47,888 nucleotides of DNA, taken from contig JAIRYW010000044.1 in the NCBI GenBank assembly GCA_031267645.1, forward strand, positions 1 to 47,888, given 5' to 3'. The DNA comes from Propionibacteriaceae bacterium (GTDB taxonomy: Bacteria > Actinomycetota > Actinomycetes > Propionibacteriales > Propionibacteriaceae). Positions 1 through 8,783 of this stretch are shown one piece after another. Both the position numbers and the translations under genes were made by a program. The notes beneath the pieces were generated by a model. That model did no database searches and had not been told where the DNA came from. It saw only the letters and a program-made list of their open reading frames with translations. Each line of letters begins with the position of its first letter. Positions within the stretch are counted from its first letter, which is position 1.

Positions 1-2
1 AC

Positions 3-122
3 TACACCCGCGATCTGATCGCGGCCGTGCCGGTGCCCGACCCTGTCGAGCAGGCGGAGAAGCGCCAGCTGCGCCGGGCCTTGCGAGCCGAGGCCGCCGC
101 CAGCCGGGCTCGGGCCGACTGA
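3..122 (+). CDS. Oligopeptide/dipeptide ABC transporter ATP-binding protein, C-terminal fragment
   Basis: Only the last 39 codons lie in the window, ending at the TGA at 120-122. The visible start of the fragment, YTRDLIAAVPVPDP, matches the conserved end of the oligopeptide-transporter ATPase extension of OppD/OppF/DppF proteins, which usually reads like PYTRALLxAxPVPDP. It is followed by a charged, alanine-rich tail. In the family this ATPase drives peptide uptake at the inner face of the membrane. The nucleotide-binding core is outside the window, so the substrate cannot be judged. Two GC-rich hairpins lie just downstream. Confidence 0.75.
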   Translation, partial: YTRDLIAAVPVPDPVEQAEKRQLRRALRAEAAASRARAD

Positions 123-149
123 GTCGGCGCCGCCCCGGCGGGGGAGCCT

Positions 150-197
150 GAGCCGGCCCCGGCTCGCCTGACGGACGGCCTTGACAGGGCGTCCGTC
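150..197 (+). terminator. Two GC-rich hairpins after the peptide-transporter gene
   Basis: A 7-bp stem (150-156 with 159-165, tight 2-nt loop) is followed by an 8-bp inverted repeat, GACGGACG at 170-177 with CGTCCGTC at 190-197. Neither has a T tract. They may end the upstream transcript. The second repeat also encloses the TTGACA at 181-186, so it could instead be a regulator site on the ilvB promoter. Confidence 0.4.
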
Positions 198-210
198 GGT
201 GCGACAGAGT
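181..210 (+). promoter_or_regulatory. Probable ilvBNC promoter
   Basis: A perfect -35 hexamer TTGACA (181-186) is followed after 18 bp by CAGAGT (205-210), which keeps the A2 and T6 of the TANNNT -10 consensus. A start site near 216-218 would put the leader-peptide ATG (226) within about 10 nt of the 5' end. The -35 sits in the loop of an inverted repeat (170-197). This is a prediction from sequence only. Confidence 0.5.
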
Positions 211-225
211 TGCGCCGTGGCCTTC

Positions 226-243
226 ATGGTGCTCGTAATCTAG
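226..243 (+). CDS. ilv leader peptide (MVLVI)
   Basis: ATG GTG CTC GTA ATC TAG encodes Met-Val-Leu-Val-Ile, so every codon after the start specifies a branched-chain amino acid. It lies between the predicted promoter and a hairpin plus terminator directly upstream of acetolactate synthase. Ribosome stalling on scarce Val, Leu or Ile tRNA is the known control logic for ilv and leu leaders in other bacteria. No clear Shine-Dalgarno sequence is seen, so initiation may be close to leaderless. Five residues is very short, but the composition and position make chance unlikely. Confidence 0.7.
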   Translation: MVLVI

Positions 244-246
244 ACG

Positions 247-303
247 GCGTGTCTTAATAACTAAGACACGCACCCTCGTTTGCTCAAGCAGCGAGGGTTT
301 TTT
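247..303 (+). terminator. ilvBNC attenuator: stable hairpin followed by intrinsic terminator
   Basis: Two adjacent structures follow the leader peptide. A perfect 10-bp stem pairs 247-256 with 262-271 (5-nt loop). A terminator stem pairs CCCTCG at 273-278 with CGAGGG at 292-297, with extra pairing inside the loop (281-283 with 288-290), and is followed by six T residues (298-303). The terminator ends 38 nt before the ilvB start, so it must be read through for ilvB expression. GGTGC at 228-232, inside the leader codons, can pair with GCACC at 270-274 and compete with the base of both hairpins. The true antiterminator pairing is not certain. Confidence 0.75.
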
Positions 304-341
304 CATGCTGGACCACAAGCCGAGACTGACAAGGAGCGAGG

Positions 342-2099
342 ATGGCAAACCACTTAGAGTCCCCACCGCCCACCGTCAACCTGACCGGGGCCGAGGCCTT
401 GGTACGTTCACTCGAACTGCTCGGTGTGGAAGTCACCTTCGGCATTCCGGGGGGCTGCATCCTGCCCCTTTTCGACCCTCTGTTCGGCTCCTCCATCCGG
501 CACATCCTGACCCGCCACGAGCAAGGGGCGGCCCACGCCGCCGAGGGCTACGCCCACGTCACCGGCCGGGTCGGTGTCTGCGTCGCCACTTCGGGGCCGG
601 GCGCCACCAACCTGGTGACCGGTTTGGCCGACGCCTACATGGACTCGGTGCCGGTGGTCGCCATCACCGGCCAGGTCAACTCCAGCGCCATCGGCACGGA
701 CGCCTTCCAGGAGGCCGACATCCGGGGCATCACCTTCCCCATCACTAAGCACAGTTTCTTGGTGACCGACCCGGATCGGATCGCGCAGGCCGTGGCCGAG
801 GCTTTCCACATCGCCGCCAGCGGGCGGCCCGGCCCGGTTTTGATCGACGTGGCCAAGGACGCTCTGACCGGACGGACCGAGTTCAGCTGGCCGGTCTCGG
901 TCGAACTGCCCGGCTACCGGCCCACCGTGACGCCCCACTTCCGTCAGATCCGCGAGGCCGCCGCCCTGATCGGGGCGGCCCGTCGGCCGGTCCTGTTGGT
1001 CGGCGGCGGCGTGGTCAAGGCCGACGCCGCCGAGGTCCTGGCGGCGGTGGTGGAGCGGGCCCAACTGCCCACCGTCACGACCCTGATGGCCCGGGGCGCC
1101 TTGCCCGACTCGCATCCCCTCAACTACGGCATGCCCGGCATGCACGGCACGGTGGCGGCGGTCGGCGCCCTGCAACGGGCCGACTTGTTGATCGCCGTCG
1201 GTTCACGCTTCGACGACCGGGTGACCGGTCGGCTGTCCAGCTTCGCGCCGACCGCCAAGGTCATCCACTGCGACATCGACCCGGCTGAGATCGGCAAGAA
1301 CCGGGCCGCCGACCTGCCCATCGTGGGCGACTGCCGGCTGATGTTGGAGGAGTTGGCCCTCCGGCTGGGCGACGTCGTCCTGCCCGACCTCGGTCCTTGG
1401 ATCCGCTACCTGGACGGTTTGCGTCGGAAGTACCCGACCTGGGCCGGCGACGCGGCCGACGCCGTCATCCAGCCTCAGGAGGTGATCCGTCGGATCGGCC
1501 AGCTGTCCGGCCCGGACACCATCTTCGTGACCGGTGTGGGCCAACACCAGATGTGGTCGGCCCACTTCGTGCCGCTGGAACGGCCCCGTCGTTGGCTGAC
1601 CTCGGGCGGAGCTGGCACCATGGGCTACTGCGTGCCGGCCGCCATGGGGGCCAAGGTGGGCCGGCCCGACCAGGTGGTCTGGGGCATCGACGGCGACGGC
1701 TGCTTCCAGATGACCAACCAGGAGTTGGTGACCTGCGCCCTCAACGGCGTGCCGATCAAGATCGCCGTCATCAACAACCAATCCCTGGGCATGGTGCGCC
1801 AGTGGCAGACCCTGTTCTACGACCAGCGCTACTCCGCCACCGACCTGCAGACCGACCGGCTGCCCGACTTCGTCAAATTGGCCGAGGCGCTGGGTTGCGT
1901 GGGGCTGAGGGCGGAGCGTCCGGACCAGGTCGACCAAGTCATCCGTCAGGCCATGGCGGTGCAGGATCGCCCGGTGGTGGCGGAGTTCATCGTCAGCAAG
2001 GACGCCATGGTCTGGCCCATGGTGGCCGCCGGCACCAGCAACGACGACATCATGATCGCCCGGGACTTGGCCCCGGATTGGGAGGAGGACGACCTATGA
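342..2099 (+). CDS. ilvB: Acetolactate synthase large (catalytic) subunit
   Basis: Thiamine-diphosphate enzyme that condenses two pyruvates to 2-acetolactate (valine/leucine branch), or pyruvate with 2-oxobutyrate (isoleucine branch). It is 585 aa, normal for the family. The N-terminal TPP-binding domain has the activating Glu60 ([14 protein letters not shown]). The C-terminal domain has the cofactor motif starting GDG at 451-453 and ending in the INN of VINNQSLGM. The ATG at 342 follows AAGGAG at 331-336. The gene is first in ilvB-ilvN-ilvC and its stop overlaps the ilvN start (ATGA, 2096-2099), which suggests coupled translation of the two subunits. Expression should depend on the upstream leader-peptide attenuator. 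The recognition is secure. Confidence 0.98.
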   Translation: MANHLESPPPTVNLTGAEALVRSLELLGVEVTFGIPGGCILPLFDPLFGSSIRHILTRHEQGAAHAAEGYAHVTGRVGVCVATSGPGATNLVTGLADAYMDSVPVVAITGQVNSSAIGTDAFQEADIRGITFPITKHSFLVTDPDRIAQAVAEAFHIAASGRPGPVLIDVAKDALTGRTEFSWPVSVELPGYRPTVTPHFRQIREAAALIGAARRPVLLVGGGVVKADAAEVLAAVVERAQLPTVTTLMARGALPDSHPLNYGMPGMHGTVAAVGALQRADLLIAVGSRFDDRVTGRLSSFAPTAKVIHCDIDPAEIGKNRAADLPIVGDCRLMLEELALRLGDVVLPDLGPWIRYLDGLRRKYPTWAGDAADAVIQPQEVIRRIGQLSGPDTIFVTGVGQHQMWSAHFVPLERPRRWLTSGGAGTMGYCVPAAMGAKVGRPDQVVWGIDGDGCFQMTNQELVTCALNGVPIKIAVINNQSLGMVRQWQTLFYDQRYSATDLQTDRLPDFVKLAEALGCVGLRAERPDQVDQVIRQAMAVQDRPVVAEFIVSKDAMVWPMVAAGTSNDDIMIARDLAPDWEEDDL

Positions 2100-2638
2100 G
2101 CAGCATCCACACCCTGTCGGTCCTAGTCGAGGACAAACCCGGCGTGTTGGCTCGGATCGCCGGACTGTTCGCCCGGCGGGGCTTCAACATCGAGTCTTTG
2201 GCGGTCGGGCCGACCGAACGGGACGGCTACTCCCGTATCACCCTGGTGGCGGTGACCGAGTCGCCGGAACAGGTCGAGCAGATCGTCAAGCAGCTGAACA
2301 AGCTGGTCGAGGTCATCCGTATCACCGAGATGGAGAAGGGCAACGCCGTCCGCCGCGAGCTGGTCCTGGTCAAGGTCAAGGCCGACCCGGCCAACCGGGG
2401 CGAGATCGTTCAATTGGCGGAAATGTTCCGCGGGCACGTCATCGACGTCAGTGCCGATAGTCTGACCATCGAAGCCACCGGCGGTTATGGCAAATTGCGC
2501 GCCCTGCTGGATCTACTGGAGCCGTACGGCGTCCGCGAACTGGTCCAGTCCGGCTCGGTCGCGCTGGGCCGAGGCGCCCGCGCCATGACCGACCGCAGCA
2601 AACACGACCGGTCGCCCAAGGCCGACCGCAAACAGTGA
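2096..2638 (+). CDS. ilvN: Acetolactate synthase small (regulatory) subunit
   Basis: Regulatory partner of IlvB that raises its activity and normally confers valine feedback inhibition. It is 180 aa. An ACT domain occupies about residues 4-75 ([20 protein letters not shown], then [12 protein letters not shown]), followed by the usual C-terminal ALS-subunit domain. The ATG at 2096 overlaps the ilvB stop, so the two genes are likely translationally coupled. The last 14 or so residues are a charged Lys/Arg/Asp-rich tail beyond the conserved fold. Confidence 0.97.
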   Translation: MSSIHTLSVLVEDKPGVLARIAGLFARRGFNIESLAVGPTERDGYSRITLVAVTESPEQVEQIVKQLNKLVEVIRITEMEKGNAVRRELVLVKVKADPANRGEIVQLAEMFRGHVIDVSADSLTIEATGGYGKLRALLDLLEPYGVRELVQSGSVALGRGARAMTDRSKHDRSPKADRKQ

Positions 2639-2669
2639 CCGTCACGCCACGATCCAAAGGAGCAACCCC

Positions 2670-3695
2670 ATGGCACATATGTACTACGACGCCGACGCCG
2701 ACCTGTCCTTGATCCAAGGCCGCCGGGCCGCCGTCATCGGCTACGGCTCGCAAGGCCACGCCCACGCCCTGTCCCTGCGCGACTCCGGCGTCGATGTCCG
2801 GGTCGGGTTGAAGGAGGGTTCGAAGTCGAGGGCCAAGGCCGAGGCCGAGGGCCTGCGCGTGGTGTCGGTGGCCGAGGCCGCCCAAGAGGCCGATCTGATC
2901 ATGATCCTGGCCCCCGACCAGGTCCAGCGCGGCCTCTACGCGGCTGAGATCGCGCCCTGGCTGAAGCCCGGCGACGCCCTCTTCTTCGCCCACGGCTTCA
3001 ACATCCGTTTCGGCTACATCCAGCCTCCGGCCGGCGTCGACGTCTGCATGGTGGCCCCCAAGGGTCCCGGCCACCTGGTCCGTCGGGAGTACGCCGCCGG
3101 GCGCGGCGTGCCGGTCGTGGTGGCGGTGGAGAAGGACGAGACCGGATCGGCCTGGCCCTTGACCCTGGCCTACGCCAAGGCCATCGGCGGCCTGCGCGCC
3201 GGCGGCATCGAGACCACCTTCACGGAAGAGACCGAGACCGACCTGTTCGGCGAGCAGTCGGTGCTGTGTGGCGGTGTCTCCCACCTCATCCAAGCCGGCT
3301 GGGAGACCCTGGTCGAGGCCGGGTACCAACCCGAGGTGGCCTACTTCGAGTGCTTGCACGAGATGAAGCTGATCGTCGATCTGATGTACGAGGGCGGCAT
3401 CGCCAAGATGCGCTGGAGCATCTCCGACACGGCTGAGTACGGCGACTACGTGTCCGGGCCCAGGATCATCGACCAGCAGGTCAAGCGACGTATGCGGGAG
3501 GTCTTGGCCGACATCCAGTCCGGTGCCTTCGCCGCTCGCTTCATCGCCGACCAGGACGCCGGCGCGCCCGAGTTCAAGGCCATGCGGGCCAGCGAGGAGG
3601 CCCACCCGATCGAGGCCGTGGGCCGGCATTTGCGCGGTCTGATGAGCTGGGTGCGGAGCGACGACGACTATCAGGAGGGCACGGCCGCCCGCTGA
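2670..3695 (+). CDS. ilvC: Ketol-acid reductoisomerase
   Basis: Converts 2-acetolactate or 2-aceto-2-hydroxybutyrate to the dihydroxy acid by Mg-dependent alkyl migration and NADPH reduction. It is 341 aa, the class I (short) length. The N-terminal Rossmann domain has [17 protein letters not shown], and the loop with [14 protein letters not shown] is the NADPH-specificity loop. [12 protein letters not shown] and the C-terminal knotted domain, with [16 protein letters not shown] and [14 protein letters not shown], carry the metal-binding acidic residues of the family. The start at 2670 has AAAGGAG at 2656-2662. It lies 31 nt after ilvN and ends in a strong hairpin. Confidence 0.98.
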   Translation: MAHMYYDADADLSLIQGRRAAVIGYGSQGHAHALSLRDSGVDVRVGLKEGSKSRAKAEAEGLRVVSVAEAAQEADLIMILAPDQVQRGLYAAEIAPWLKPGDALFFAHGFNIRFGYIQPPAGVDVCMVAPKGPGHLVRREYAAGRGVPVVVAVEKDETGSAWPLTLAYAKAIGGLRAGGIETTFTEETETDLFGEQSVLCGGVSHLIQAGWETLVEAGYQPEVAYFECLHEMKLIVDLMYEGGIAKMRWSISDTAEYGDYVSGPRIIDQQVKRRMREVLADIQSGAFAARFIADQDAGAPEFKAMRASEEAHPIEAVGRHLRGLMSWVRSDDDYQEGTAAR

Positions 3696-3705
3696 GGCTG
3701 TTCGA

Positions 3706-3748
3706 CGGCGGTGGTCCGGGGCCCTGCGGGAGCCTCGGACCGCCGCCG
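3706..3748 (+). terminator. Hairpin after ilvC
   Basis: A 13-bp GC-rich stem pairs 3706-3718 with 3736-3748 (one G-T wobble) around a 17-nt loop, starting 10 nt after the ilvC stop. There is no T tract after it. Such T-less hairpins are common at 3' ends of high-GC actinobacterial transcripts, so this probably ends the ilvBNC mRNA or protects its 3' end. Confidence 0.55.
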
Positions 3749-3847
3749 CTCCGCTTTGAGCTCCGTCCTTGGCCTAGCCCGGTCGAGCCAGCCCCAGGGC
3801 CACCCCAGCAGTCCTTCGACGACGCTTCGGCCGTACCCGATCCGCTG

Positions 3848-3861
3848 TTGAAACGTATCAA
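3848..3861. promoter_or_regulatory. LacI-family operator 1 upstream of rhamnosidase
   Basis: TTGAAACGTATCAA differs at one base from the perfect palindrome TTGAAACGTTTCAA, the typical shape of LacI-family operators with a central CG. Related 14-mers occur at 3892, 24703 and 26246, all before sugar-use genes in this window. The site lies just upstream of a possible -35 (TTGAAT, 3864-3869). Confidence 0.65.
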
Positions 3862-3863
3862 GG

Positions 3864-3905
3864 TTGAATGGTCTTAATGTATGCTGGGATACTGACACGT
3901 TCCAA
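3864..3905 (+). promoter_or_regulatory. Rhamnosidase promoter with second LacI-type operator
   Basis: A candidate promoter is TTGAAT (3864-3869), an 18-bp spacer, then GATACT (3888-3893). A second operator-like 14-mer, CTGACACGTTCCAA (3892-3905), matches 11 of 14 positions of TTGAAACGTTTCAA and covers the expected start site. A regulator bound here would block transcription, and the pair 3848/3892 (44 bp centre to centre) could allow looping. Confidence 0.5.
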
Positions 3906-3925
3906 ACTTGAGAGAAAGTGGACCA

Positions 3926-6526
3926 ATGGCGGCCCAGCCCTCTGCTCCCACGGTCGAGCACCATCGCGAACCCTTCGGCATCGGTCAAGCCCAGCCTCGG
4001 CTGTCTTGGACCACGGTCGGGGAGCCGGACTGGCGGCAGGCCGCCTATGAGCTGGAAGTCGAGTTGGACGGGCAGACCCTGAGGCGCCAGGTGACCGGCT
4101 CGGACCAGATCTTGGTGCCTTGGCCGGGGCCCGCCCTGGCCTCGCGCCAGGCCGCCTCGGTGCGGGTCCGTCTGCTGGGCCAAGACGGCCTCTGGACCGT
4201 TTGGAGCTCGGCCACCGGGCTGGAGACCGGTTTGCTGCTGGCATCGGATTGGACCGCTCAGCCGGTCGGCGGCGCCTGGCCCGAACGGCCCCACTCGGAC
4301 GATCGGCGTCCCTCCTTGGTGCGACGGGAGTTCTCGGTCGGCCCCGACCTGGTGGCGGCCCGGCTCTACGCCAGCGCCCATGGTCTGTACGAGGTCGAGA
4401 TCAACGGCCAGCGGGTGGGCGACGACGCCATGTCGCCGGGCTGGACTCCGTACGCCAGCCATCTGCGCTACTACACCTACGACGTGACCGATCAGGTCCG
4501 GGCCGGCGACAACGCCATCGGAGCCTGGCTGGGCGACGGCTGGTACCGGGGGCGGCTGGGCTGGGACGGGCTGCGCGACCACTTCGGCTCCGACCTGGCC
4601 TTCATCGGCCAACTAGAGTTGACTTACGCCGATGGGCGGGTCGAGACGGTCGCGACCGACGCCACTTGGCGGGCCGGCTTCGGCCCCATCCTGCGCACCG
4701 GCAATTACGACGGCGAGGACTACGACGCCCGGCTGGAGCGGCCGGGCTGGTCCGCCCCCGGCTTCGACGACTCCGACTTCACCCCGGTGGCGGTCGGTCG
4801 GCGCGACCCGGCCACCTTGCGCGCGCCTTCGGGGCCGCCCGTGCGTTGCACCGACGAGGTGGCCCCGCTGGCGGTTTTGACCACGCCGTCCGGACGCCAG
4901 GTGGTCGATTTCGGCCAGAATCTGGTGGGACGGCCCCGTATCCGAGTGCTGGGTCCAGCCGGCGCGACCGTTTCTCTGCGCACGGCCGAGGTCCTGCAAG
5001 ACGGTGAGATTTGCACCCGACCCCTGCGCACGGCCCGTTCGACCGACAACTACACCTTGGCTGGGCGGCCGCAGGGCGAGAGCTGGGAGCCCCGCTTCAC
5101 CTTCCACGGTTTCCGCTATCTGGAGGTGACGGGCTGGCCGGGCGACTTGCGGCAGGCCGTGGCCGAGGGTGCCATCGTGGCCCGGGTGTATCACAGCGAC
5201 CTCGACCGGATCGGTTGGTTCGAGTGCTCGAACGAACTGGTCAACCGTCTGCACGACAATGTCGTCTGGAGCATGCGGGGTAATTTCTTGGACATCCCGA
5301 CCGACTGCCCGCAGCGCGACGAGCGCCTGGGCTGGACCGGCGACATCCAGATCTTCGGCCCCACGGCGGCCTTCTTATACGACGTCTCCGGCATGTTGTC
5401 GGGCTGGCTGGAGGACGTCGCCCGCGAACAACTGCCGGACGGGACTGTGCCTTGGTACGTGCCGGTGATCGAAGCCAAGCAACGCTGGACGCCGATCCGG
5501 CCCGGGGCGGCCTGGGGCGACGTGGTGACCTTCCTGCCCTTGGCCTTGTGGTCACGCTCGGGCGACCTGGAGATCGTCGAACGGCAGTGGGAGTCGGCCC
5601 GCCGCTGGGTCGATCTGATGGACCGGCTGGCCGGCCCCAGCCATCTGTGGGACAGCGGTTTCCAACTGGGCGACTGGCTCGACCCGGCCGCCCCGCCGGA
5701 CGATCCGGCGGCCGCTCGGACCGACCGTTACCTGGTGGCCTCAGCCTTCTTCGCCGCCTCGACCGCCAAGTTGGCCCAGATGGCCGAGTCGACCGGCCGG
5801 GCCGAGGAGGCCCAGCGCTACGGCCAGTTGGCCCAAGCCGTCCGTCAGGCCTTCGCCCAGGCCTACGTCGAAGCCGACGGCTCCATGACGTCAGACGCCC
5901 AGACGGCCTACGCCCTGGGTCTGGAGTTCGACCTCATCCCGGACCAGCTGCGGGCTCGAGCCGGGCACAGGCTGGCCGAACTGGTGCACCAAGACGACAA
6001 CCGGATCGCCACCGGCTTCGTCGGCACCCCCTTGCTGTGCGACGCCTTGAGCGGCGCCGGCCAGTTGGAGGCGGCCTACGACCTGCTGCTGGAGGAGGAC
6101 TGCCCCAGTTGGCTGTACCCGGTCCGGCAGGGGGCGACCACGATCTGGGAGCGGTGGGACGCCCAGACTCCGGACGGACAGGTCAACCCCGGGGCCATGA
6201 CCTCTTTCAACCATTACGCCTTCGGGGCGGTGGCCGACTGGCTGCACCGGGTGGTGGCCGGTCTGGCCCCGCTGGAGCCGGGCTATCGGCGGATCGAGTT
6301 CCGTCCCCGTCCGGGCGGAACTTTGAGCTACGCCAGCGCCCGGCACCGCTCGCCCTACGGCCTGGTCGCCATCGCCTGGCGGATCGTGGGCGACCGTTTG
6401 ACGGTCGAGGCCGAGGTGCCGTTGGGGGCTGACGCCCGCCTGGTCTGGCCGGGTCAGGAGCCAATCGAGCTGGGGCCGGGGCGACACAATCTGAGCTTGC
6501 CCTGGCCGCCGGTCCGAGCGGACTGA
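3926..6526 (+). CDS. Alpha-L-rhamnosidase, GH78, intracellular
   Basis: Hydrolyses terminal alpha-L-rhamnose from glycosides. It is 866 aa from the ATG at 3926 and shows the GH78 plan: N-terminal beta-sandwich domains to about residue 415, an (alpha/alpha)6 catalytic barrel at about 420-765, and a C-terminal beta domain. The signature DIPTDCPQRDERLGWTGD spans residues 456-473. By family analogy Glu466 is the likely general acid and Glu742 (GATTIWERW) the likely base. There is no signal peptide, so it should act on imported rhamnosides. An upstream in-frame TTG (3908) is possible, but the ATG has AGAGAAAG at a suitable distance. The FGGY kinase follows 16 nt later. Two LacI-type operators precede it, linking it to the distant importer. 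Confidence 0.93.
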   Translation: MAAQPSAPTVEHHREPFGIGQAQPRLSWTTVGEPDWRQAAYELEVELDGQTLRRQVTGSDQILVPWPGPALASRQAASVRVRLLGQDGLWTVWSSATGLETGLLLASDWTAQPVGGAWPERPHSDDRRPSLVRREFSVGPDLVAARLYASAHGLYEVEINGQRVGDDAMSPGWTPYASHLRYYTYDVTDQVRAGDNAIGAWLGDGWYRGRLGWDGLRDHFGSDLAFIGQLELTYADGRVETVATDATWRAGFGPILRTGNYDGEDYDARLERPGWSAPGFDDSDFTPVAVGRRDPATLRAPSGPPVRCTDEVAPLAVLTTPSGRQVVDFGQNLVGRPRIRVLGPAGATVSLRTAEVLQDGEICTRPLRTARSTDNYTLAGRPQGESWEPRFTFHGFRYLEVTGWPGDLRQAVAEGAIVARVYHSDLDRIGWFECSNELVNRLHDNVVWSMRGNFLDIPTDCPQRDERLGWTGDIQIFGPTAAFLYDVSGMLSGWLEDVAREQLPDGTVPWYVPVIEAKQRWTPIRPGAAWGDVVTFLPLALWSRSGDLEIVERQWESARRWVDLMDRLAGPSHLWDSGFQLGDWLDPAAPPDDPAAARTDRYLVASAFFAASTAKLAQMAESTGRAEEAQRYGQLAQAVRQAFAQAYVEADGSMTSDAQTAYALGLEFDLIPDQLRARAGHRLAELVHQDDNRIATGFVGTPLLCDALSGAGQLEAAYDLLLEEDCPSWLYPVRQGATTIWERWDAQTPDGQVNPGAMTSFNHYAFGAVADWLHRVVAGLAPLEPGYRRIEFRPRPGGTLSYASARHRSPYGLVAIAWRIVGDRLTVEAEVPLGADARLVWPGQEPIELGPGRHNLSLPWPPVRAD

Positions 6527-6542
6527 GCGGGAGGGGGCGACC

Positions 6543-8063
6543 ATGGGACAGATCGTCTTCGGCGTCGATCAAGGCACCAGCTCGACCAAGGCGGTGGCGC
6601 TGGACGCGACGGGCCAGATCCGAGCCCAGGCCCAGGTCGCCATCGGCCAGGCCACCCCTCGGCCGGGCTGGGTCGAGCAAGACCCGATCGTCATCTTGGA
6701 CAGCGTCTGCGCCTGTTTGGACAGCCTGTCCGCCCAGTGCCCCCAAGCTCCGGCCAGCGTCGGGCTGTCCAACCAAAGGGAGTCGGCCTTGGTCTGGCGG
6801 GCCGAAGGCTCCCAGCCGCTCAGCGCCTTGTTGGGCTGGCAAGACCGCCGCACGGCCGACCTGGCCCAACGTCTGGCCCGAGACGGGGTGGCCGACGAGG
6901 TCCGGCGGCGCTGTGGCCTGCCTCTGGACCCGATGTTCTCCGCTTTGAAATTCAGCTGGTTGTTGGACCAGGTCGACCCCGACCGGCGTTTGGCCCGAGC
7001 CGCCCGGCTGAGGCTGGGCACGGTGGACGCTTGGCTGGTGGACCGCTTGACCGGTCAGTTCCGGATCGAAGCCGGCAACGCCGCCCGCACCCAGCTGATG
7101 AACATCGAAACCCTGGACTGGGACGATTGGCTGCTCGAACTGTTCCGGGTGCCGAGGGCGGCACTGCCGGAGATCGTGCGTTCGGACCAACCCTCGGACC
7201 CGATCGGCCTGTTGCGCCGGCGCGGCTGGGAGACCGGTTTCGGAGCCGTCCTGGGCGACTCCCACGCCTCTTTGTACGGACATGGCGTCAGGACTGCGGG
7301 CACGGTCAAGGCCAGTTACGGCACCGGCTCGTCGATCATGGGTCTGCTGGAGGAGGCGACCACCGGTCGGACCGCATCCGCCGCTGGGGCGGCGGCGGTC
7401 CCGGCCCCGCCGTCGGCCGGAGCGGGCGATCCGGGTCTGGTCCGGACGCTGGCTTGGCTGACCGACCGGCCGGCTAGAGCTTTCGAAGGCAATATCTTGT
7501 CCAGCGGCGGCACCCTGGTCTGGCTGGCCCGACTGTTGGAGGCCAGCCCCTCCGATCTGGCCCAGTGGGCCCAGTCGGCCCCGGCCGACGACGGCTTGGT
7601 CCTAGTGCCGGCCTTCGCCGGCTTGGGCGCCCCGCACTGGGATCCCGGAGCGGTGGCCGTGTTGTCCGGTTTCGACCAGGGCACCGGTCGACCGGCTCTG
7701 GCCCGGGCTGGCTTCGAGTCGATCGCGCACCAGATCGAGGACGTTTTGGCTCGGGCCGACCAAGCCAGCGGCCGTCCGGTCGACCTGGTCCTGGCCGATG
7801 GCGGCCCCAGTCAGAACGACTGGCTGATGCAGTTGCAAGCCGACCTCTCCGGCCGGGTGGTGGCCCGGCCCGAGCAGGCCCAATTGTCGGTGGCCGGGGT
7901 CTGTCAGCTGGCCGGGATCGGGGCCGGCCTGTGGGACGAAGCCGGCCTGGCGGCCTGGCCCCGCTCCCGCCGCGAGTTCCAGCCCAGCTGGCCCGACGAC
8001 CGCCGGCGACGGGCCCGGGCCGGCTGGGCCAAGGCCGTGGCCCGGGCCCGGTTAAGGACTTAA
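6543..8063 (+). CDS. FGGY-family carbohydrate kinase
   Basis: ATP-dependent sugar or polyol kinase of 506 aa with two actin-like domains. The N-terminal phosphate loop is GVDQGTSSTKAVAL (about residues 7-20). MFSALKFSWLLDQ and VPAFAGLGAPHWDPGAVAVLSG closely resemble glycerol kinase-type members. The C-terminal ADGGPSQNDWLMQLQADL segment is the ATP-binding motif. Canonical glycerol kinases have SSRA where this protein has SSTKA, so I do not call it glycerol kinase. Its place 16 nt after a rhamnosidase suggests a sugar such as rhamnulose or the aglycone sugar, but that is inference. The start at 6543 has GGGAGGGGG just upstream. Confidence 0.88.
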   Translation: MGQIVFGVDQGTSSTKAVALDATGQIRAQAQVAIGQATPRPGWVEQDPIVILDSVCACLDSLSAQCPQAPASVGLSNQRESALVWRAEGSQPLSALLGWQDRRTADLAQRLARDGVADEVRRRCGLPLDPMFSALKFSWLLDQVDPDRRLARAARLRLGTVDAWLVDRLTGQFRIEAGNAARTQLMNIETLDWDDWLLELFRVPRAALPEIVRSDQPSDPIGLLRRRGWETGFGAVLGDSHASLYGHGVRTAGTVKASYGTGSSIMGLLEEATTGRTASAAGAAAVPAPPSAGAGDPGLVRTLAWLTDRPARAFEGNILSSGGTLVWLARLLEASPSDLAQWAQSAPADDGLVLVPAFAGLGAPHWDPGAVAVLSGFDQGTGRPALARAGFESIAHQIEDVLARADQASGRPVDLVLADGGPSQNDWLMQLQADLSGRVVARPEQAQLSVAGVCQLAGIGAGLWDEAGLAAWPRSRREFQPSWPDDRRRRARAGWAKAVARARLRT

Positions 8064-8651
8064 GCCAGCTTCGCCGCGTCGGAACCGGTCCGCCGCCCGG
8101 CCCGGTCGATGTGATCATTTGCTTGGCGGCAGTCGTTTGGCCTTGAGCTTCGCCAGCTCTTCGGCGACGGCTCGGTGGCCGGCTCCGCCAGTCTGTTTGG
8201 CACTAGGCCTTTCACTCGACGGAACGCGTGCTGACAGCCCCCCGCGGTGTCGCGCCGGAACTCGGCCCACAATGGACTACTGCGATGTGCGACCGAGGCG
8301 TGTCGCCGGCGGGGCGTTGGTTCAATGAACCAGGCGGCGATGACCATGAGTCAGATTGATATTGCGGCAGGGAGCTGTCCCAGACCGTGGTCCACAAGTC
8401 TGTCTGAGACAGCTCCGTGTCCGACGACCTCCGTCGGCGCCACGACGGCCACGACGGTTGAAAGCCGGTCTGGATCGGCCTGTGGCATTGGCTCGGATTT
8501 CCGATTTGACTACGGCGAAGACGGTCCAGTCGAACATAGCTGCGGGGGCTACGGCCCCGGCTGGATCCGGCCGGCGGTCGAGCGGCGGTGGCGTTCGTGG
8601 GTCGCTGTCGGCTGAGGTAGGGCGTCTCAATTAGCCAGACGCGCGGTCGGT
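8064..8651. other. Long gene-free interval before the synthase operon
   Basis: About 590 nt without a convincing gene on either strand. Open frames here have arginine/serine/proline-rich, non-conserved translations. Base composition is less GC-rich than in the neighbours, and the codon-position bias of the flanking genes is lost. Visible structure: a short hairpin GAGCT-N5-AGCTC (8145-8159), a 13-bp inverted repeat with one mismatch (8373-8385 with 8402-8414), and GCGTCT/AGACGC (8622-8627 with 8637-8642). It may hold regulatory sites, an unrecognised small RNA, or decayed sequence at an island boundary. Confidence 0.5.
8373..8414. repeat. 13-bp inverted repeat in the gene-free interval
   Basis: AGCTGTCCCAGAC (8373-8385) and GTCTGAGACAGCT (8402-8414) pair at 12 of 13 positions around a 16-nt loop. 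There is no T tract, and the repeat is remote from any stop codon. It could be a regulator-binding dyad or an RNA stem. No function is assigned. Confidence 0.45.
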
Positions 8652-8680
8652 TTGCTTTGGCGCTGACCATTCGCTAGCGT
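8652..8680 (+). promoter_or_regulatory. Candidate promoter of the synthase operon
   Basis: TTGCTT (8652-8657), a 17-bp spacer, then TAGCGT (8675-8680), which fits the actinobacterial TANNNT -10. A start site near 8687 leaves an mRNA leader of about 97 nt before the chosen ATG at 8784. A small stem TTGGC/GCCAA (8758-8762 with 8766-8770) sits just before the ribosome site. Confidence 0.5.
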
Positions 8681-8783
8681 CAACTTGCTCGTCGAGCCTC
8701 CCGGCGATACAGCCTTATGTAGCCGATCTGGTGTGCTTCCAGGCACGGTGAATGTCCTTGGCGGTGCCAACATTGAAGGGATT

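Noticed and set aside
6543-8063. Calling the FGGY protein glycerol kinase (glpK)
   Set aside because: Overall similarity is there, but the SSRA motif of glycerol kinases is changed to SSTKA and the context is rhamnoside use, so the substrate was left open.
8212-8670. Possible minus-strand gene in the long gap before the synthase
   Set aside because: The translation is Arg/Ser/Pro-rich without motif, there is no ribosome site, and no codon-position bias matches the neighbours.
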